The notes: generated from the letters alone by a model not told the origin. A stretch of DNA of 64,000 nucleotides from Henricia sp. BOLD:AAB3569 (GCA_037783545.1 JBBELK010000308.1:2728001-2792000), one strand, 5' to 3'. Shown: positions 24,163 to 39,200, numbered from the stretch's first letter. Numbers and translations are program-made.

Positions 24163-24261
24163 TCAATCACTTTCTTCACTGTCCCTCTGTAGAGACCTCA
24201 CAAAGCTGTCGAATTCCACCTGGTTTTCCTCAAATTTGGCAATTTGTGTGGGCAGGTTTTT
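24163..24261 (-). CDS. ATG13: ATG13 coding exon 12 (terminal)
   Basis: 32 residues plus TGA: KNLPTQIAKFEENQVEFDSF through RSLQ, then seven further residues RDSEESD. Human ATG13 ends at the equivalent TLQ. Acceptor gttccacag|AAA. Confidence 0.9.
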   Translation of the reverse strand, partial: KNLPTQIAKFEENQVEFDSFVRSLQRDSEESD

Positions 24262-27200
24262 CTGTGGAACAAAAATTCAATATGAGAAAGGGAAAGAGAC
24301 AAGAAAAATGGATTTATTGCACGTCCAGCGCGCACACTACAGTGCAAAATGCAGTTACCCTGGGGCCAATTTCATGGCGCTGCTAAACTACAAACATTTG
24401 CTAAGCACAGAATTTGTTTGGAAAAATTTATTACCAGCAAAAATTGTATGTGAATTTGTGTTCTCAGCAAGAGTAGCCGAATGCCAGTCAATGATAATAC
24501 ACAATACACACGATTTTGACCGATATTCCTCTTTTTAGCAGCCCCATGAAATTGACATTAATATTTTTGAGCTGGGCCTGTGCATTTTTGAATAATTTAC
24601 TATTCAAAAATTTGGTTTTATTTTCGATCGAATATTCGATACGTAAAATTTTGACCAAAAAAGTCTACCGTGAAATTATCTCGCCCATTCACTTTTTGCA
24701 AAAAATAATCTCGGCTAAAACTATAGACTTTATGTTGTAACTTGCATAAGGATCTGTCGCCAGAAGAGTTTTTGCAAAAATTATCGCCTGTTCTTAAACC
24801 ATAGACCTTGTATTCAATGTGTTCTATCTTGTACACTGGACTCGTAGTTGGACGCAAATGTGACATCAAAGCGACCGTTTCGGCGACAGAAAAGGGATTT
24901 TCACTTTTTCTAATACTGAATGCCTATTCGAAGGACAATCAAATATTTGATTCATTAGGCAACAGCCTTAGACGAAGCCGGCCATTTTGAGAGTGCTCCA
25001 ATTCTATGTCCACAAAGGCATATACATGTAACTGGTTTTATGACCAAATAAAGCCTATATGGGTAATTCCCAAAATTAGGGGTCCAAAAGTGTGACATGC
25101 TTTTTAAGATTTCCAAGTGTTTTTAGTGATTGAAAGTGGTTTCCCAGTAGAAAATAATTATTTTTATTTCAACAAATGCCGCTTAAATTTAAAGTTTGTG
25201 TGTAGATTTGGCACCAAGGTTAATGCAAACTCATTCTACAGCCAATTTTCATTGGCGTAGGTAACCCGGGACACCAAACTCCTATTCAATACCATGGAAC
25301 AAATTATAAGCCTTTGTGGTCTTTTGTTTTGAAAATTTTTCAGGAATCCGAGAACAAAATATTAAAGAAACTGATGCTGCCCCCTATAATCACAGGCCAC
25401 AGTCCATTACTGAGAATTTGTGATCATGAGTGGTGATTTTTGTAGCAGAGAGTATTGTTCGTTACTGGGACACCAAACATTTTGGACCCCTGATTTTGGG
25501 AATTACCCATATGGATACCACACAGACATTTAGTATTAAAACATAAATGTAAAAATTCAAGTGTTAAAGGAGCGTGACCAGAGTTTCTGGAAAATAGTTT
25601 TCGATGTAACTTACCAATATTATCGAGTAACTCCCATACACACCTCCCATGTCCCAAAAACCCGAAAACATTCGCAATTTCCAGTAAAAAATTGAACAAA
25701 ACTATCGAGTATGCTTTCAGCGGATAAACGTTGATACTGGAAAATTAGTTTACAAATAATCGGTGGATTTTCGACGATATCCTCGGAAATATGCGGCCTA
25801 GAAGCGCGGGAGTTTCAGTTTCGTAATCAGAAAAATATAACGGATGTTATGATATAAAAATCTCATGACCCATAAGGTAAGTCCCGGGGAGTTATGGGTA
25901 AAAAAAAGTGATCTGGTCACACTCCTTTAATACAGAATTGTCTTACGAGCGTATCTTCAAAAGTTGGCAGATCGTCAAACATGGCCAATGCTGGAGCCGC
26001 TTGGAACTGCCGATAGAAACTCACAACGTCGCTGTTGCCCTCAGGTTTCGCAAAAGCTGGGTTCTAAATACAATGAGTTTAAAAAAGGATATTTATATAA
26101 TATTGGATGGCTTTGAGGGTATATTCTCATATCACCCGAAAAGACATCCAATATTATTATTGTTATATAAAATGAAGCTTTGTTTTGAAAGATTTCCGCA
26201 AGATTTTTGTCTGTTTGGTGTTGAAAATGTCAGCATGCGCTTTTGTTACTGTTGTACAGTATTTTTTGTTACTGTACTCTGGCGCGCGTTGCACACGCAC
26301 GCAATCCATTCCCTCGATCCATGACGCGCGCGTATGCGTGTGTTCATGGTGCGCTCAGCGTGCACGCACATCGAATCTGGGCTCTGTGCTGCACAGTAAC
26401 AGAAACGCATTGTGTCCGCAAAAGCTTCATTTTATATAATAATATAATATACGGTTCCTAAAAAGAAACAAAATATAGTCTGACCGAAAGATAGAAGAGG
26501 CTAAGACATGTAACATATTTTATTAATCAGTAACATGTATGACAACCTCTTGTTGGCAAGACTGACTGCACCAGCCTCTGTAAGAGCCACTGAGGCAGGG
26601 TGCGCCTCGCTGCCTCGCTGCCTCTCTCCCTGAGACTTGCACTTCTGAAGCTGTGTTTGAGACACACGGCTCCCGAGATCAGCTCATCCCACACAGGTTT
26701 AATCAGATTGAAAACTTAACAAAATTGGTTTTCTGAGAGCCCTTAACTACAGGATTCTCCCACAAACAAGAATTGTTACATTTCATTGCTGTGGGAATCA
26801 CTTTGTTCATCCAGGTCCACTTGGACCTGGATGAAATCACTGAAGTGGAACAGTCTTGAAAGCGATTCCAAAGTGATTGGTTGATCAGTGCTTAATTGTT
26901 ATCCAAAACTTCACTGCATTCAACACACTTCTGTTCTGATTAAGAATCGATATTATAAAAAAATATTATACAATACTATAAAAGATTGGTTTTAACACAG
27001 TAAACTCCGGCTAAGTCGGCACTCTCGGGACCTGAACATTTGTGCCAACTACGCGAATGCCAACTTACGTGAATGGTCTATGCGTGTGGTTCATTGCACC
27101 ATGGAGGCTTCGATTTTACCTTGGTTTAATCTCCTTGCTTCTTGGGTTGATTCTAGCAAAGAAATACTCGATTTATGTTACCGTCATAGCACTGATTTTT

Positions 27201-30200
27201 AACATTGGATCTGGAGACTATGTGTACATAATACATGTTTTTTAGCGACATGTAGTGTTACGTATTATACGCGCGCGCGCATGAGCACGAGCACAAGCGC
27301 GTGTGAAGTTATACATGTATACGTACATGTAAAACGACTTACAAATGCCGACTTAGAAACAAAAAATTCAATGGAAATGCGGTGTCTCTGGCCATTTCTA
27401 ATTCTAATTCTTCATGGGTTTCCTCACGCTTACGAGTGACAGTGCAATGAGCACTATTGAGGAATACTTGGTATGAATACCAGAAAGAAATAATAATAAT
27501 AGGGCGACAGTTCGGGAAGACTCTCCCCGGGGACCACCGAAATTTCGGGAAGAGTCACTCAAATTGACACCTTATTTTTGTACCCAAAGCTTCCAAAAAT
27601 AGTTACAGACCTAAGAGAGACAGTTGTAGACCTAACAAAAATGGTTCTCGATTTTAAAAAAATATTAGGGCGACACCAAAATGACGCCCTATTGAGCGTG
27701 TCGCCCTAATATACCTTTTTTACACACAAATTGTCGCCCTATTCTAGCATCCATAGTTTTTGGGACGGCCGACTTGTACGATGCCGACTTTGCCGACTCA
27801 AGTCACTTACAAATTCCACCATGACGAAGTCTTCTGCGACCGAGTGTTGACTTTGGGTGGATTCCTTTGAATGCTGGGAAGACGATGAGGCCTGGCAGTC
27901 AGGTTGTTCTAAAGCGGTCTGGAAAAAAAACAACGAAATGTGGGCCAATCAGATTAAAGAATAATTGATTATTTAAATCAAAGATACTTGGTGTTTGTTA
28001 CCATTGCTATCAACACTTTGAGTAAGGTTTTTCTTGTCAACTCATGAAAAACAAAATTGGGTCATTGCAAATGAAACAATGGGCCTTTAAGTGTTCTTAT
28101 TATCAGTAGCTTGTATTGACAGTGCTCTTATTATCAGGGTTTCACCGTACCTGTTCACATGAGCTGGATTTGTCCTTGGGATTGGATCCATCTAGTGAAG
28201 TATGCTCTAGTAGCAATGATATGAACGGGATGTCACCAGGAACTATATCACTCTGTGAAATTTATTAAAAGATAAACAATTCCTTTGTTAGTCTGTAAAT
28301 TTTTATTTTTTTTATTTTTTTTTTACACTGGAAAAAACTGAACACGCTCGTTTAATTAACTGGACTGATTTTTGCCAGCAGAAAGTTGATAACCATACAG
28401 AATTATTGTACTTCGAGCAATGTGTCTTGGGTGAATTGCAATATAAGCCTGGTAGGCTGGTACATATATGATCTACAATGTAACTGAATTTGGGACACCT
28501 TTACACATAGTTAGGACATCTTAGCTATGACAAAAATGTATCCGTCTCTAATGCTTTGAACAACATTTGATGTTCATTAAAGACAGATAAATTTGTTAAT
28601 GCAGTGGGGTACCCACCTGATCGGCCTGGTGCTTGGGTGAGGCAAAGGCACCGAGTTTCCCTGAGAGTAGGTCTGATGATGCCACTGCTGGATTTCCACT
28701 GGGGACAAACAAGAAAAGAAGGCACTGTACCACCGTGGTTCCGTTCACACTAAGGGCAGAGGCACCCTTTAAAAATATGCGTGTGCACACATTTTTATAA
28801 ATTCATTCTGAAGTATTGTTTTCTCATAAAAAGTTATCTCGGGTAGGATAATTGCATTGGATAGCTTGAACTACTTCTGTCTTATGAGTAAGGTTTTCAA
28901 GTCAATTATTTGATTAAAATTTTAGAACATACAGGTTTTAAATCTGCACTTTTAAGTTGTATACGAGTCTTTCCACGGTAGAGGGGGAATTTTGGCAACA
29001 CAGACCATATTTTCCAGAAAATACCTTTGTCTGGTCTCAAAATAAAAGAAATAAGTTTCAGTTGTTCTGAAGAGATAACTTAGGCCCAAAAAGGGTTACA
29101 AATAGTGTGACAACAAGCCTTGCTAAAAACCCTGTGTATAAATTTCCAATATACGCTCGTAACCAGGACGGATACTTGTGTTACATTTTAGGTCGTCCCG
29201 GTTACAGCGTGTATTGGAAATTTGTACACAGTGTTTTTAGAAAGGCATGTTGTCACACTATTTGTAACCCTTTTTGGGCCTAAGTTATCTCTTCAGAACA
29301 ACTTATTTCTTTTATTTTGAGACCAGACAAAGGTATTTTCCGGAAAATATGGTCTGTGTTGCCAAAATGCCCCCTTTACTGTGGAAAGACTCATTAACAT
29401 GGTTGCAATACAAAGCAGTATTGAACCTGGAGCACATGCACACGACCACTCTCCACAATAAATCCTCCAGAAGAATGGGTCAAATTTGATATAGCCCAAG
29501 ATATTTGACAAGCATGGAAGACGTATTCGGACGTATTACCCTCTAGGTCTGTCTTCGGTGACTTTTGACCTGCCTGGGAATGGCGAGGTCACAGGCAGGT
29601 CACCGTGCAGCACACATGGTTCAGGTGGTGAGGTAGAGAACGTAGTTGCACACAGATCTTGGGAGCCTTCCATGCCTGATAACTCATCGTACCTAAGACG
29701 AGAACGTCAAAAACGAGAGAGAGAGAAAAGAGTTGATGTTGATATCGTTCAGTTAAGGCCAAACAAAAAATGTTTAGCGTAAGTTGAAGTCTACCAAAAT
29801 AATGCGGTAACGCAGCTTTTTTTTTTTGGTGAGTGGATTCCAAGCAATAAAGGCATGTTTTTAATCAAAACACTCAACAGACGGTGCGTGTCTAAGTTTT
29901 AAAAAGGGTTGAAAGTGACGTGCGCGCTGACGATATTTATTTATTTATTTATATTCTTTTAAAAAATACTAAAAAAATACTAAAAATACATCATTGGTAA
30001 TCTCTAAAATCAGAAATGTTCCCAGATTTACGCCTAACTTACACAATATAAACATGATGACCGTAGAAAACTTCCCCTGAAATGGTTTTGTCTGAAGTGC
30101 TATAGTCTTTGAGAAATGAGTAAAACAATTAGTTTTCGTCTCATGAGACAAATTCAATTCGCCCCAAAACCATTTCGCCCAAGTGCCATTTCGCCCCCAA

Positions 30201-33200
30201 ACCACTTCGCCCGAGTGCCATTTCGCCCCAAATTATTTCGTCCAAACACTACATCGCCCAAATGCCACTTCGCCCCAAAACCACTTTGTGCCCAGGCCGT
30301 GGTTCAGGGCGAAATGGTTCAGGGCGAAGTGATTTTGGAGCAAAATGACTGCAAACCCTTTTTTGACTGTTTTCTCAAAAGTTAGACGAAGTACGGAGCT
30401 GGTTTTTGCTCAGGTTGGTTTTAATCATGCATATCTTCAATCACACAGGGGGATAAAACTATTTGTAACAGTTCACCAATCATGTATACTATCTTTAACG
30501 AGCAGGGTTGAAAGTGAAACATAGTTCCTTTTTTTTGGCCTAACCAATTACTCTGTTCAATAACCCAGTACCGGTCCTAACATTCATGTTCATATGTGAA
30601 ATATGAGATCCAGGAACCAAACTACTCACAATGCAACAGAAAAGAGTAATTCCCAAAATTAGGCGTCCAAAAGTGTGACATGCTTTTTAAGATTTCCAAG
30701 TGTTTTTAAAGATTGAAAGTGGTTTCCCTGTAGAAAATAATTTTTTTTTATTTGAACAAATACCACTCAAATTTAATGTTTGTATGTAGATATGGCACCA
30801 AGGTTAATGCAAACTCATTCTACAGCTAATTTTCATTGGCGTAGGTAACCCGGGACACCAAACTCCTATCCAATATACCATGGAACAAATTATAAGCCTT
30901 TATTGTCTTTTGTTCTGAATATTTTTCAGAAAATTTTTGAAGAAAATGATGCTGCTCCCTATAATCACAGGCCACAGTCCATTACTGAGAATTTGCGGTC
31001 ATAAGTCGTGATTTTTGAAGCAGAGAGTGTCGTACGTAACTGGGACACCAAACATTTTAGACCCCTAATTTTGGGAATTACCCATATGTGAAATATGAGA
31101 TCCAGGAACCAAACTACTCATGTAACATAAAAACAAAAAACTGTTTCAAGAAAATTTTGGAAAAGAGATCTGACCCTGTTGCGTAGCCGGGTGTCAACGT
31201 GGCCGGCGTTCCTTTGTGCCTGGGGCTGGAACTGCTGTAGTAGTCATCTCGGATACTAACTGGACTGACACGGCTGCTTTGCAATTGGCTGTGGGAGGTT
31301 TGGGGGGAAAAACAAAAACACATTTACAGTAAGTTCATTTTGATGAATTCCTGGAACAACGACATTACTACTTATCTAAAGAAGAATGTTGGTAAACTAG
31401 CCTGCAGAAATTTCAGCTACATGTTTATGCAGCAATGTTTCAGAAAATCTTTAAAATCCATGCATTATTTTTGTGTTACGTGAATGCTAATTCATAAATA
31501 CCTTAAAGAGTTTACGCATCCCTATAGACCTTTATCACTGTGCGGCCCTATTAAAATGAAAGGAAAGTCCTGAAATCTGCCAAAATGGGTTGGGGATATG
31601 CTAAATTTTCATTTAGGACTATTTCTAAGGCATTTTCGGAAGAGTATATTTTTTGTAAATTTTGTAAGGACCGGACCTGTCGGCGCCGATGACCCCGGTC
31701 CTGGAAAAAAGAAAGTCCTGAAATCTGCCAAAATGAGGTGGGGATATGCTAAATTTTCATTTAGGATTATTTCTAAGGCATTTTCGGAAGAGTCTATTTT
31801 TTGTAAATTTTGTAAGGACCGGACCTGTCGGCGCCGATGACCCCGGTCCTGGAAAAAAAGAAAGTCCTGAAATCTGCCAAAATGAGGTGGGGATATGCTA
31901 ACTTTTCATTTAGGATTATTTCTAAGGCATTTTCGGAAGAGTCTATTTTTTGTAAATTTTGTAAGGACCGGACCTGTCGGCGCCGATGACCCCGGTCCTA
32001 GAAAAAAAGAAAGTCCTGAAATCTGCCAAAATGAGGTGGGGATATGCTAAATTTTCATTTAGGATTATTTCTAAGGCATTTTCGGAAGAGTCGATTTTTT
32101 GTAAATTTTGTAAGGACCGGACCTGTCGGCGCCGATGACCCCGGTCCTGGAAAAAAAGAAAGTCCTCAAATCTGCCAAAATGAGTTGGGGATATGCTAAA
32201 TTTTCATTTAGGATTATTTCTAAGGCATTTTCGGAAGAGTATATTTTTTGTAAATTTTGTAAGGACCGGACCTGTCGGCGCCGATGACCCCGGTCCTGGA
32301 AAAAAGAAAGTCCTGAAATCTGCCAAAATGAGGTGGGGATATGCTAAATTTTCATTTAGGATTATTTCTAAGGCATTTTCGGAAGAGTCTATTTTTTGTA
32401 AATTTTGTAAGGACCGGACCTGTCGGCGCCGATGACCCCGGTCCTGGAAAAAAGAAAGTCCTGAAATCTGCCAAAATGAGGTGGGGATATGCTAAATTTT
32501 CATTTAGGATTATTTCTAAGGCATTTTCGGAAGAGTCTATTTTTTGTAAATTTTGTAAGGACCGGACCTGTCGGCGCCGATGACCCCGGTCCTGGAAAAA
32601 AAGAAAGTCCTGAAATCTGCCAAAATGAGGTGGGGATATGCTAACTTTTCATTTAGGATTATTTCTAAGGCATTTTCGGAAGAGTCTATTTTTTGTAAAT
32701 TTTGTAAGGACCGGACCTGTCGGCGCCGATGACCCCGGTCCTAGAAAAAAAGAAAGTCCTGAAATCTGCCAAAATGAGGTGGGGATATGCTAAATTTTCA
32801 TTTAGGATTATTTCTAAGGCATTTTCGGAAGAGTCGATTTTTTGTAAATTTTGTAAGGACCGGACCTGTCGGCGCCGATGACCCCGGTCCTGGAAAAAAA
32901 GAAAGTCCTGAAATCTGCCAAAATGAGGTGGGGATATGCTAAATTTTCATTTAGGATTATTTCTAAGGCATTTTCGGAAGAGTCTATTTTTTGTAAATTT
33001 TGTAAGGACCGGACCTGTCGGCGCCGATGACCCCGGTCCTGGAAAAAAAGAAAGTCCTGAAATCTGCCAAAATGAGGTGGGGATATGCTAAATTTTCATT
33101 TAGGATTATTTCTAAGGCATTTTCGGAAGAGTCTATTTTTTGTAAATTTTGTAAGGACCGGACCTGTCGGCGCCGATGACCCCGGTCCTAGAAAAAAAGA

Positions 33201-36200
33201 AAGTCCTGAAATCTGCCAAAATGAGGTGGGGATATGCTAAATTTTCATTTAGGATTATTTCTAAGGCATTTTCGGAAGAGTCTATTTTTTGTAAAATTTG
33301 TAAGGACCGGACCTGTCGGTGCCGATGACCCCGGTCCTAGAAAAAAAGAAAGTCCTGAAATCTGCCAAAATGAGGTGGGGATATGCTAACTTTTCATTTA
33401 GGATTATTTCTAAGGCATTTTCGGAAGAGTCAATTTTTTGTAAATTTTGTAAGGACCGGACCTGTCGGCGCCGATGACCCCGGTCCTGGAAAAAAAGAAA
33501 GTCCTCAAATCTGCCAAAATGAGTTGGGGATATGCTAAATTTTCATTTAGGATTATTTCTGAGGCATTTTCGGAAGAGTCGATTTTTTGTAAATTTTGTA
33601 AGGACCGGACCTGTCGGCGCCGATGACCCCGGTCCTGGAAAAAAAGAAAGTCCTCAAATCTGCCAAAATGAGTTGGGGATATGCTAAATTTTCATTTAGG
33701 ATTATTTCTAAGGCATTTTCGGAAGAGTCGATTTTTTGTAAATTTTGTAAGGACCGGACCTGTCGGCGCCGATGACCCCGGTCCTGGAAAAAAAGAAAGT
33801 CCTGAAATCTGCCAAAATGAGGTGGGGATATGCTAAATTTTCATTTAGGATTATTTCTAAGGCATTTTCGGAAGAGTCAATTTTTTGTAAATTTTTTAAG
33901 GACCGGACCTGTCGGCGCCGATGACCCCGGTCCTGGAAAAACAGAAAGTCCTCAAATCTGCCAAAATGAGTTGGGGATATGCTAAATTTTCATTTAGGAT
34001 TATTTCTAAGGCATTTTCGGAAGAGTGGATTTTTTAAAAATTTTGTAAGGACCGTACCTGTCGGCGCCGAAAAAAAAAAGTCCTCAAAGAAAGTCCTGAA
34101 ATCTGCCAAAATGAGGTGGGGATATGCTAACTTTTCATTTAGGATCATTTCTAAGGCATTTTCGGAAGAGTCTATTTTTTGTAAATTTTGTAAGGACCGG
34201 ACCTGTCGGCGCCGATGACCCCGGTCCTGGAAAAATAGAAAGTCCTGAAATCTGCCAAAATGAGGTGGGGATATGCTAAATTTTCATTTAGGATTATTTC
34301 TAAGGCATTTTCGGAAGAGTCGATTTTTTAAAAATTTTGTAAGGACCGTACCTGTCGGCGCCGAAAAAAAAAAAGTCCTGAAATCTGCCAAAATGAGGTG
34401 GGGATAAGCTAAATTTTCATTTAGGATTATTTCTAAGGCATTTTCAGAAGAGTCGATTTTTAAAAAATTTTGTAAGGACCGTACCTGTCGGCGCCGAAAA
34501 AAAAAAAGTCCTGAAAGAAAGTCCTGAAATCTGCCAAAATGAGGTGGGGATATGCTAACTTTTCATTTAGGATCATTTCTAAGGCATTTTCGGAAGAGTC
34601 GATTTTTTGTAAATTTTGTAAGGACCGGACCTGTCGGCGCCGATGACCCCGGTCCTGGAAAAATACAAAGTCCTGAAATCTGCCAAAATGAGGTGGGGAT
34701 ATGCAAAATTTTCATTTAGGATTATTTCTAAGGCATTTTCGGAAGAGTCGATTTTTTAAAATTTTTGTAAGGACCGTACCTGTCGGCGCCGAAAAAAAAA
34801 AAGTCCTGAAAGAAAGTCCTGAAATCTGCCAAAATGAGGTGGGGATAAGCTAAATTTTCATTAAGGATTATTTCTAAGGCATTTTCAGAAGAGTCGATTT
34901 TTTGTAAATTTTGTAAGGACCGGACCTGTCGGCGCCGATGACCCCGGTCCTGGAAAAATACAAAGTCCTGAAATCTGCCAAAATGAGGTGGGGATATGCA
35001 AAATTTTCATTTAGGATTATTTCTAAGGCATTTTCGGAAGAGTCGATTTTTTAAAATTTTTGTAAGGACCGTACCTGTCGGCGCCGAAAAAAAAAAAGTC
35101 CTGAAAGAAAGTCCTGAAATCTGCCAAAATGAGGTGGGGATAAGCTAAATTTTCATTAAGGATTATTTCTAAGGCATTTTCAGAAGAGTCGATTTTTTAA
35201 AAATTTTGTAAGGACCGTACCTGTCGGCGCCGAAAAAAAAAAAGTCCTGAAAGAAAGTCCTGAAATCTGCCAAAATGAGGTGGGGATATGCTAACTTTTC
35301 ATTTAGGATCATTTCTAAGGCATTTTCGGAAGAGTCGATTTTTTGTAAATTTTGTAAGGACCGGACCTGTCGGCGCCGATGACCCCGGTCCTGGAAAAAT
35401 ACAAAGTCCTGAAATCTGCCAAAATGAGGTGGGGATATGCAAAATTTTCATTTAGGATTATTTCTAAGGCATTTTCGGAAGAGTCGATTTTTTAAAATTT
35501 TTGTAAGGACCGTACCTGTCGGCGCCGAAAAAAAAGAAGTCCTGAAAGAAAGTCCTGAAATCTGCCAAAATGAGGTGGGGATAAGCTAAATTTTCATTAA
35601 GGATTATTTCTAAGGCATTTTCAGAAGAGTCGATTTTTTGTAAATTTTGTAAGGACCGGACCTGTCGGCGCCGATGACCCCGGTCCTGGAAAAATACAAA
35701 GTCCTGAAATCTGCCAAAATGAGGTGGGGATATGCTAACTTTTCATTTAGGATCATTTCTAAGGCATTTTCGGAAGAGTCGATTTTTTGTAAATTTTGTA
35801 AGGACCGGACCTGTCGGCGCCGATGACCCCGGTCCTGGAAAAATACAAAGTCCTGAAATCTGCCAAAATGAGGTGGGGATATGCTAAATTTTCATTTATG
35901 ATTATTTCTAAGGCATTTTCGGAAGAGTCGATTTTTAAAAAAATTTGTAAGGACCGTACCTGTCGGCGCCGAAAAAAAAAAAGGTCCTGAAAGAAAGTCC
36001 TGAAATCTGCCAAAATGAGGTGGGGATATGCTAACTTTTCATTTAGGATCATTTCTAAGGCATTTTCGGAAGAGTCGATTTTTTGTAAATTTTGTAAGGA
36101 CCGGACCTGTCGGCGCCGATGACCCCGGTCCTGGAAAAATACAAAGTCCTGAAATCTGCCAAAATGAGGTGGGGATATGCAAAATTTTCATTTAGGATTA

Positions 36201-39200
36201 TTTCTAAGGCATTTTCGGAAGAGTCGATTTTTTAAAAATTTTGTAAGGACCGTACCTGTCGGCGCCGAAAAAAAAAAAGTCCTGAAAGAAAGTCCTGAAA
36301 TCTGCCAAAATGAGGTGGGGATAAGCTAAATTTTCATTAAGGATTATTTCTAAGGCATTTTCAGAAGAGTCGATTTTTTAAAAAATTTGTAAGGACCGTA
36401 CCTGTCGGCGCCGAAAAAAAAAAAGTCCTGAAAGAAAGTCCTGAAATCTGCCAAAATGAGGTGGGGATATGCTAACTTTTCATTTAGGATCATTTCTAAG
36501 GCATTTTCGGAAGAGTCGATTTTTTGTAAATTTTGTAAGGACCGGACCTGTCGGCGCCGATGACCCCGGTCCTGGAAAAATACAAAGTCCTGAAATCTGC
36601 CAAAATGAGGTGGGGATATGCTAAATTTTCATTTAGGATTATTTCTAAGGCATTTTCGGAAGAGTCGATTTTTTAAAAAATTTGTAAGGACCGTACCTGT
36701 CGGCGCCGAAAAAAAAAAAGTCCTGAAAGAAAGTCCTGAAATCTGCCAAAATGAGGTGGGGATATGCTAACTTTTCATTTAGGATCATTTCTAAGGCATT
36801 TTCGGAAGAGTCGATTTTTTGTAAATTTTGTAAGGACCGGACCTGTCGGCGCCGATGACCCCGGTCCTGGAAAAATACAAAGTCCTGAAATCTGCCAAAA
36901 TGAGGTGGGGATATGCTAAATTTTCATTTATGATTATTTCTAAGGCATTTTCGGAAGAGTCGATTTTTAAAAAAATTTGTAAGGACCGTACCTGTCGGCG
37001 CCGAAAAAAAAAAAGGTCCTGAAAGAAAGTCCTGAAATCTGCCAAAATGAGGTGGGGATATGCTAACTTTTCATTTAGGATCATTTCTAAGGCATTTTCG
37101 GAAGAGTCGATTTTTTGTAAATTTTGTAAGGACCGGACCTGTCGGCGCCGATGACCCCGGTCCTGGAAAAATACAAAGTCCTGAAATCTGCCAAAATGAG
37201 GTGGGGATATGCTAACTTTTCATTTAGGATCATTTCTAAGGCATTTTCGGAAGAGTCGATTTTTTGTAAATTTTGTAAGGACCGGACCTGTCGGCGCCGA
37301 TGACCCCGGTCCTGGAAAAATACAAAGTCCTGAAATCTGCCAAAATGAGGTGGGGATATGCTAAATTTTCATTTAGGATTATTTCTAAGGCATTTTCGGA
37401 AGAGTCGATTTTTTTAAAAAATTTGTAAGGACCGTACCTGTCGGCGCCGAAAAAAAAAAAGTCCTGAAAGAAAGTCCTGAAATCTGCCAAAATGAGGTGG
37501 GGATATGCTAACTTTTCATTTAGGATCATTTCTAAGGCATTTTCGGAAGAGTCGATTTTTTGTAAATTTTGTAAGGACCGGACCTGTCGGCGCCGATGAC
37601 CCCGGTCCTGGAAAAATACAAAGTCCTGAAATCTGCCAAAATGAGGTGGGGATATGCAAAATTTTCATTTAGGATTATTTCTAAGGCATTTTCGGAAGAG
37701 TCGATTTTTTAAAAATTTTGTAAGGACCGTACCTGTCGGCGCCGAAAAAAAAAAAGTCCTGAAAGAAAGTCCTGAAATCTGCCAAAATGAGGTGGGGATA
37801 AGCTAAATTTTCATTAAGGATTATTTCTAAGGCATTTTCAGAAGAGTCGATTTTTTAAAAAATTTGTAAGGACCGTACCTGTCGGCGCCGAAAAAAAAAA
37901 AGTCCTGAAAGAAAGTCCTGAAATCTGCCAAAATGAGGTGGGGATATGCTAACTTTTCATTTAGGATCATTTCTAAGGCATTTTCGGAAGAGTCGATTTT
38001 TTGTAAATTTTGTAAGGACCGGACCTGTCGGCGCCGATGACCCCGGTCCTGGAAAAATACAAAGTCCTGAAATCTGCCAAAATGAGGTGGGGATATGCTA
38101 AATTTTCATTTATGATTATTTCTGAGGCATTTTCGGAAGAGTCGATTTTTAAAAAATTTTGTAAGGACCGTACCTGTCGGCGCCGAAAAAAAAAAAGGTC
38201 CTGAAAGAAAGTCCTGAAATCTGCCAAAATGAGGTGGGGATATGCTAACTTTTCATTTAGGATCATTTCTAAGGCATTTTCGGAAGAGTCGATTTTTTGT
38301 AAATTTTGTAAGGACCGGACCTGTCGGCGCCGATGACCCCGGTCCTGGAAAAATACAGGCATTTTCGGAAGAGTCGATTTTTTAAAAATTTTGTAAGGAC
38401 CGTACCTGTCGGCGCCGGAAAAAAAAAAGTCCTGAAAGAAAGTCCTGAAATCTGCCAAAATGAGGTGGGGATATGCTAACTTTTCATTTAGGATCATTTC
38501 TAAGGCATTTTCGGAAGAGTCGATTTTTGTTTTTTGTCCTGAAAAAATAGAAAGTCCTGAAATCTGCCAAAATGAGGTGGGGATATGCTAAATTTTCATT
38601 TAGGATTATTTCTAAGGCATTTTCGGAAGAGTCGATTTTTTAAAAATTTTGTAAGGACCGTACCTGTCGGCGCCGAAAAAAAAAAAGTCCTGAAAGAAAG
38701 TCCTGAAATCTGCCAAAATGAGGTGGGGATAAGCTAAATTTTCATTTAGGATTATTTCTAAGGCATTTTCAGAAGAGTCGATTTTTTAAAAATTTTGTAA
38801 GGACCGTACCTGTCGGCGCCGATGACCCCGGTCCTGGAAAAATAGAAAGTCCTGAAATCTGCCAAAATGAGGTGGGGATATGCTAAATTTTCATTTAGGA
38901 TTATTTCTAAGGCATTTTCGGAAGAGTCGATTTTTAAAAAATTTTGTAAGGACCGTACCTGTCGGCGCCGAAAAAAAAAAAGTCCTGAAAGAAAGTCCTG
39001 AAATCTGCCAAAATGAGGTGGGGATATGCTAACTTTTCATTTAGGATCATTTCTAAGGCATTTTCGGAAGAGTCGATTTTTTGTAAATTTTGTAAGGACC
39101 GGACCTGTCGGCGCCGATGACCCCGGTCCTGGAAAAATAGAAAGTCCTGAAATCTGCCAAAATGAGGTGGGGATATGCTAAATTTTCATTTAGGATTATT

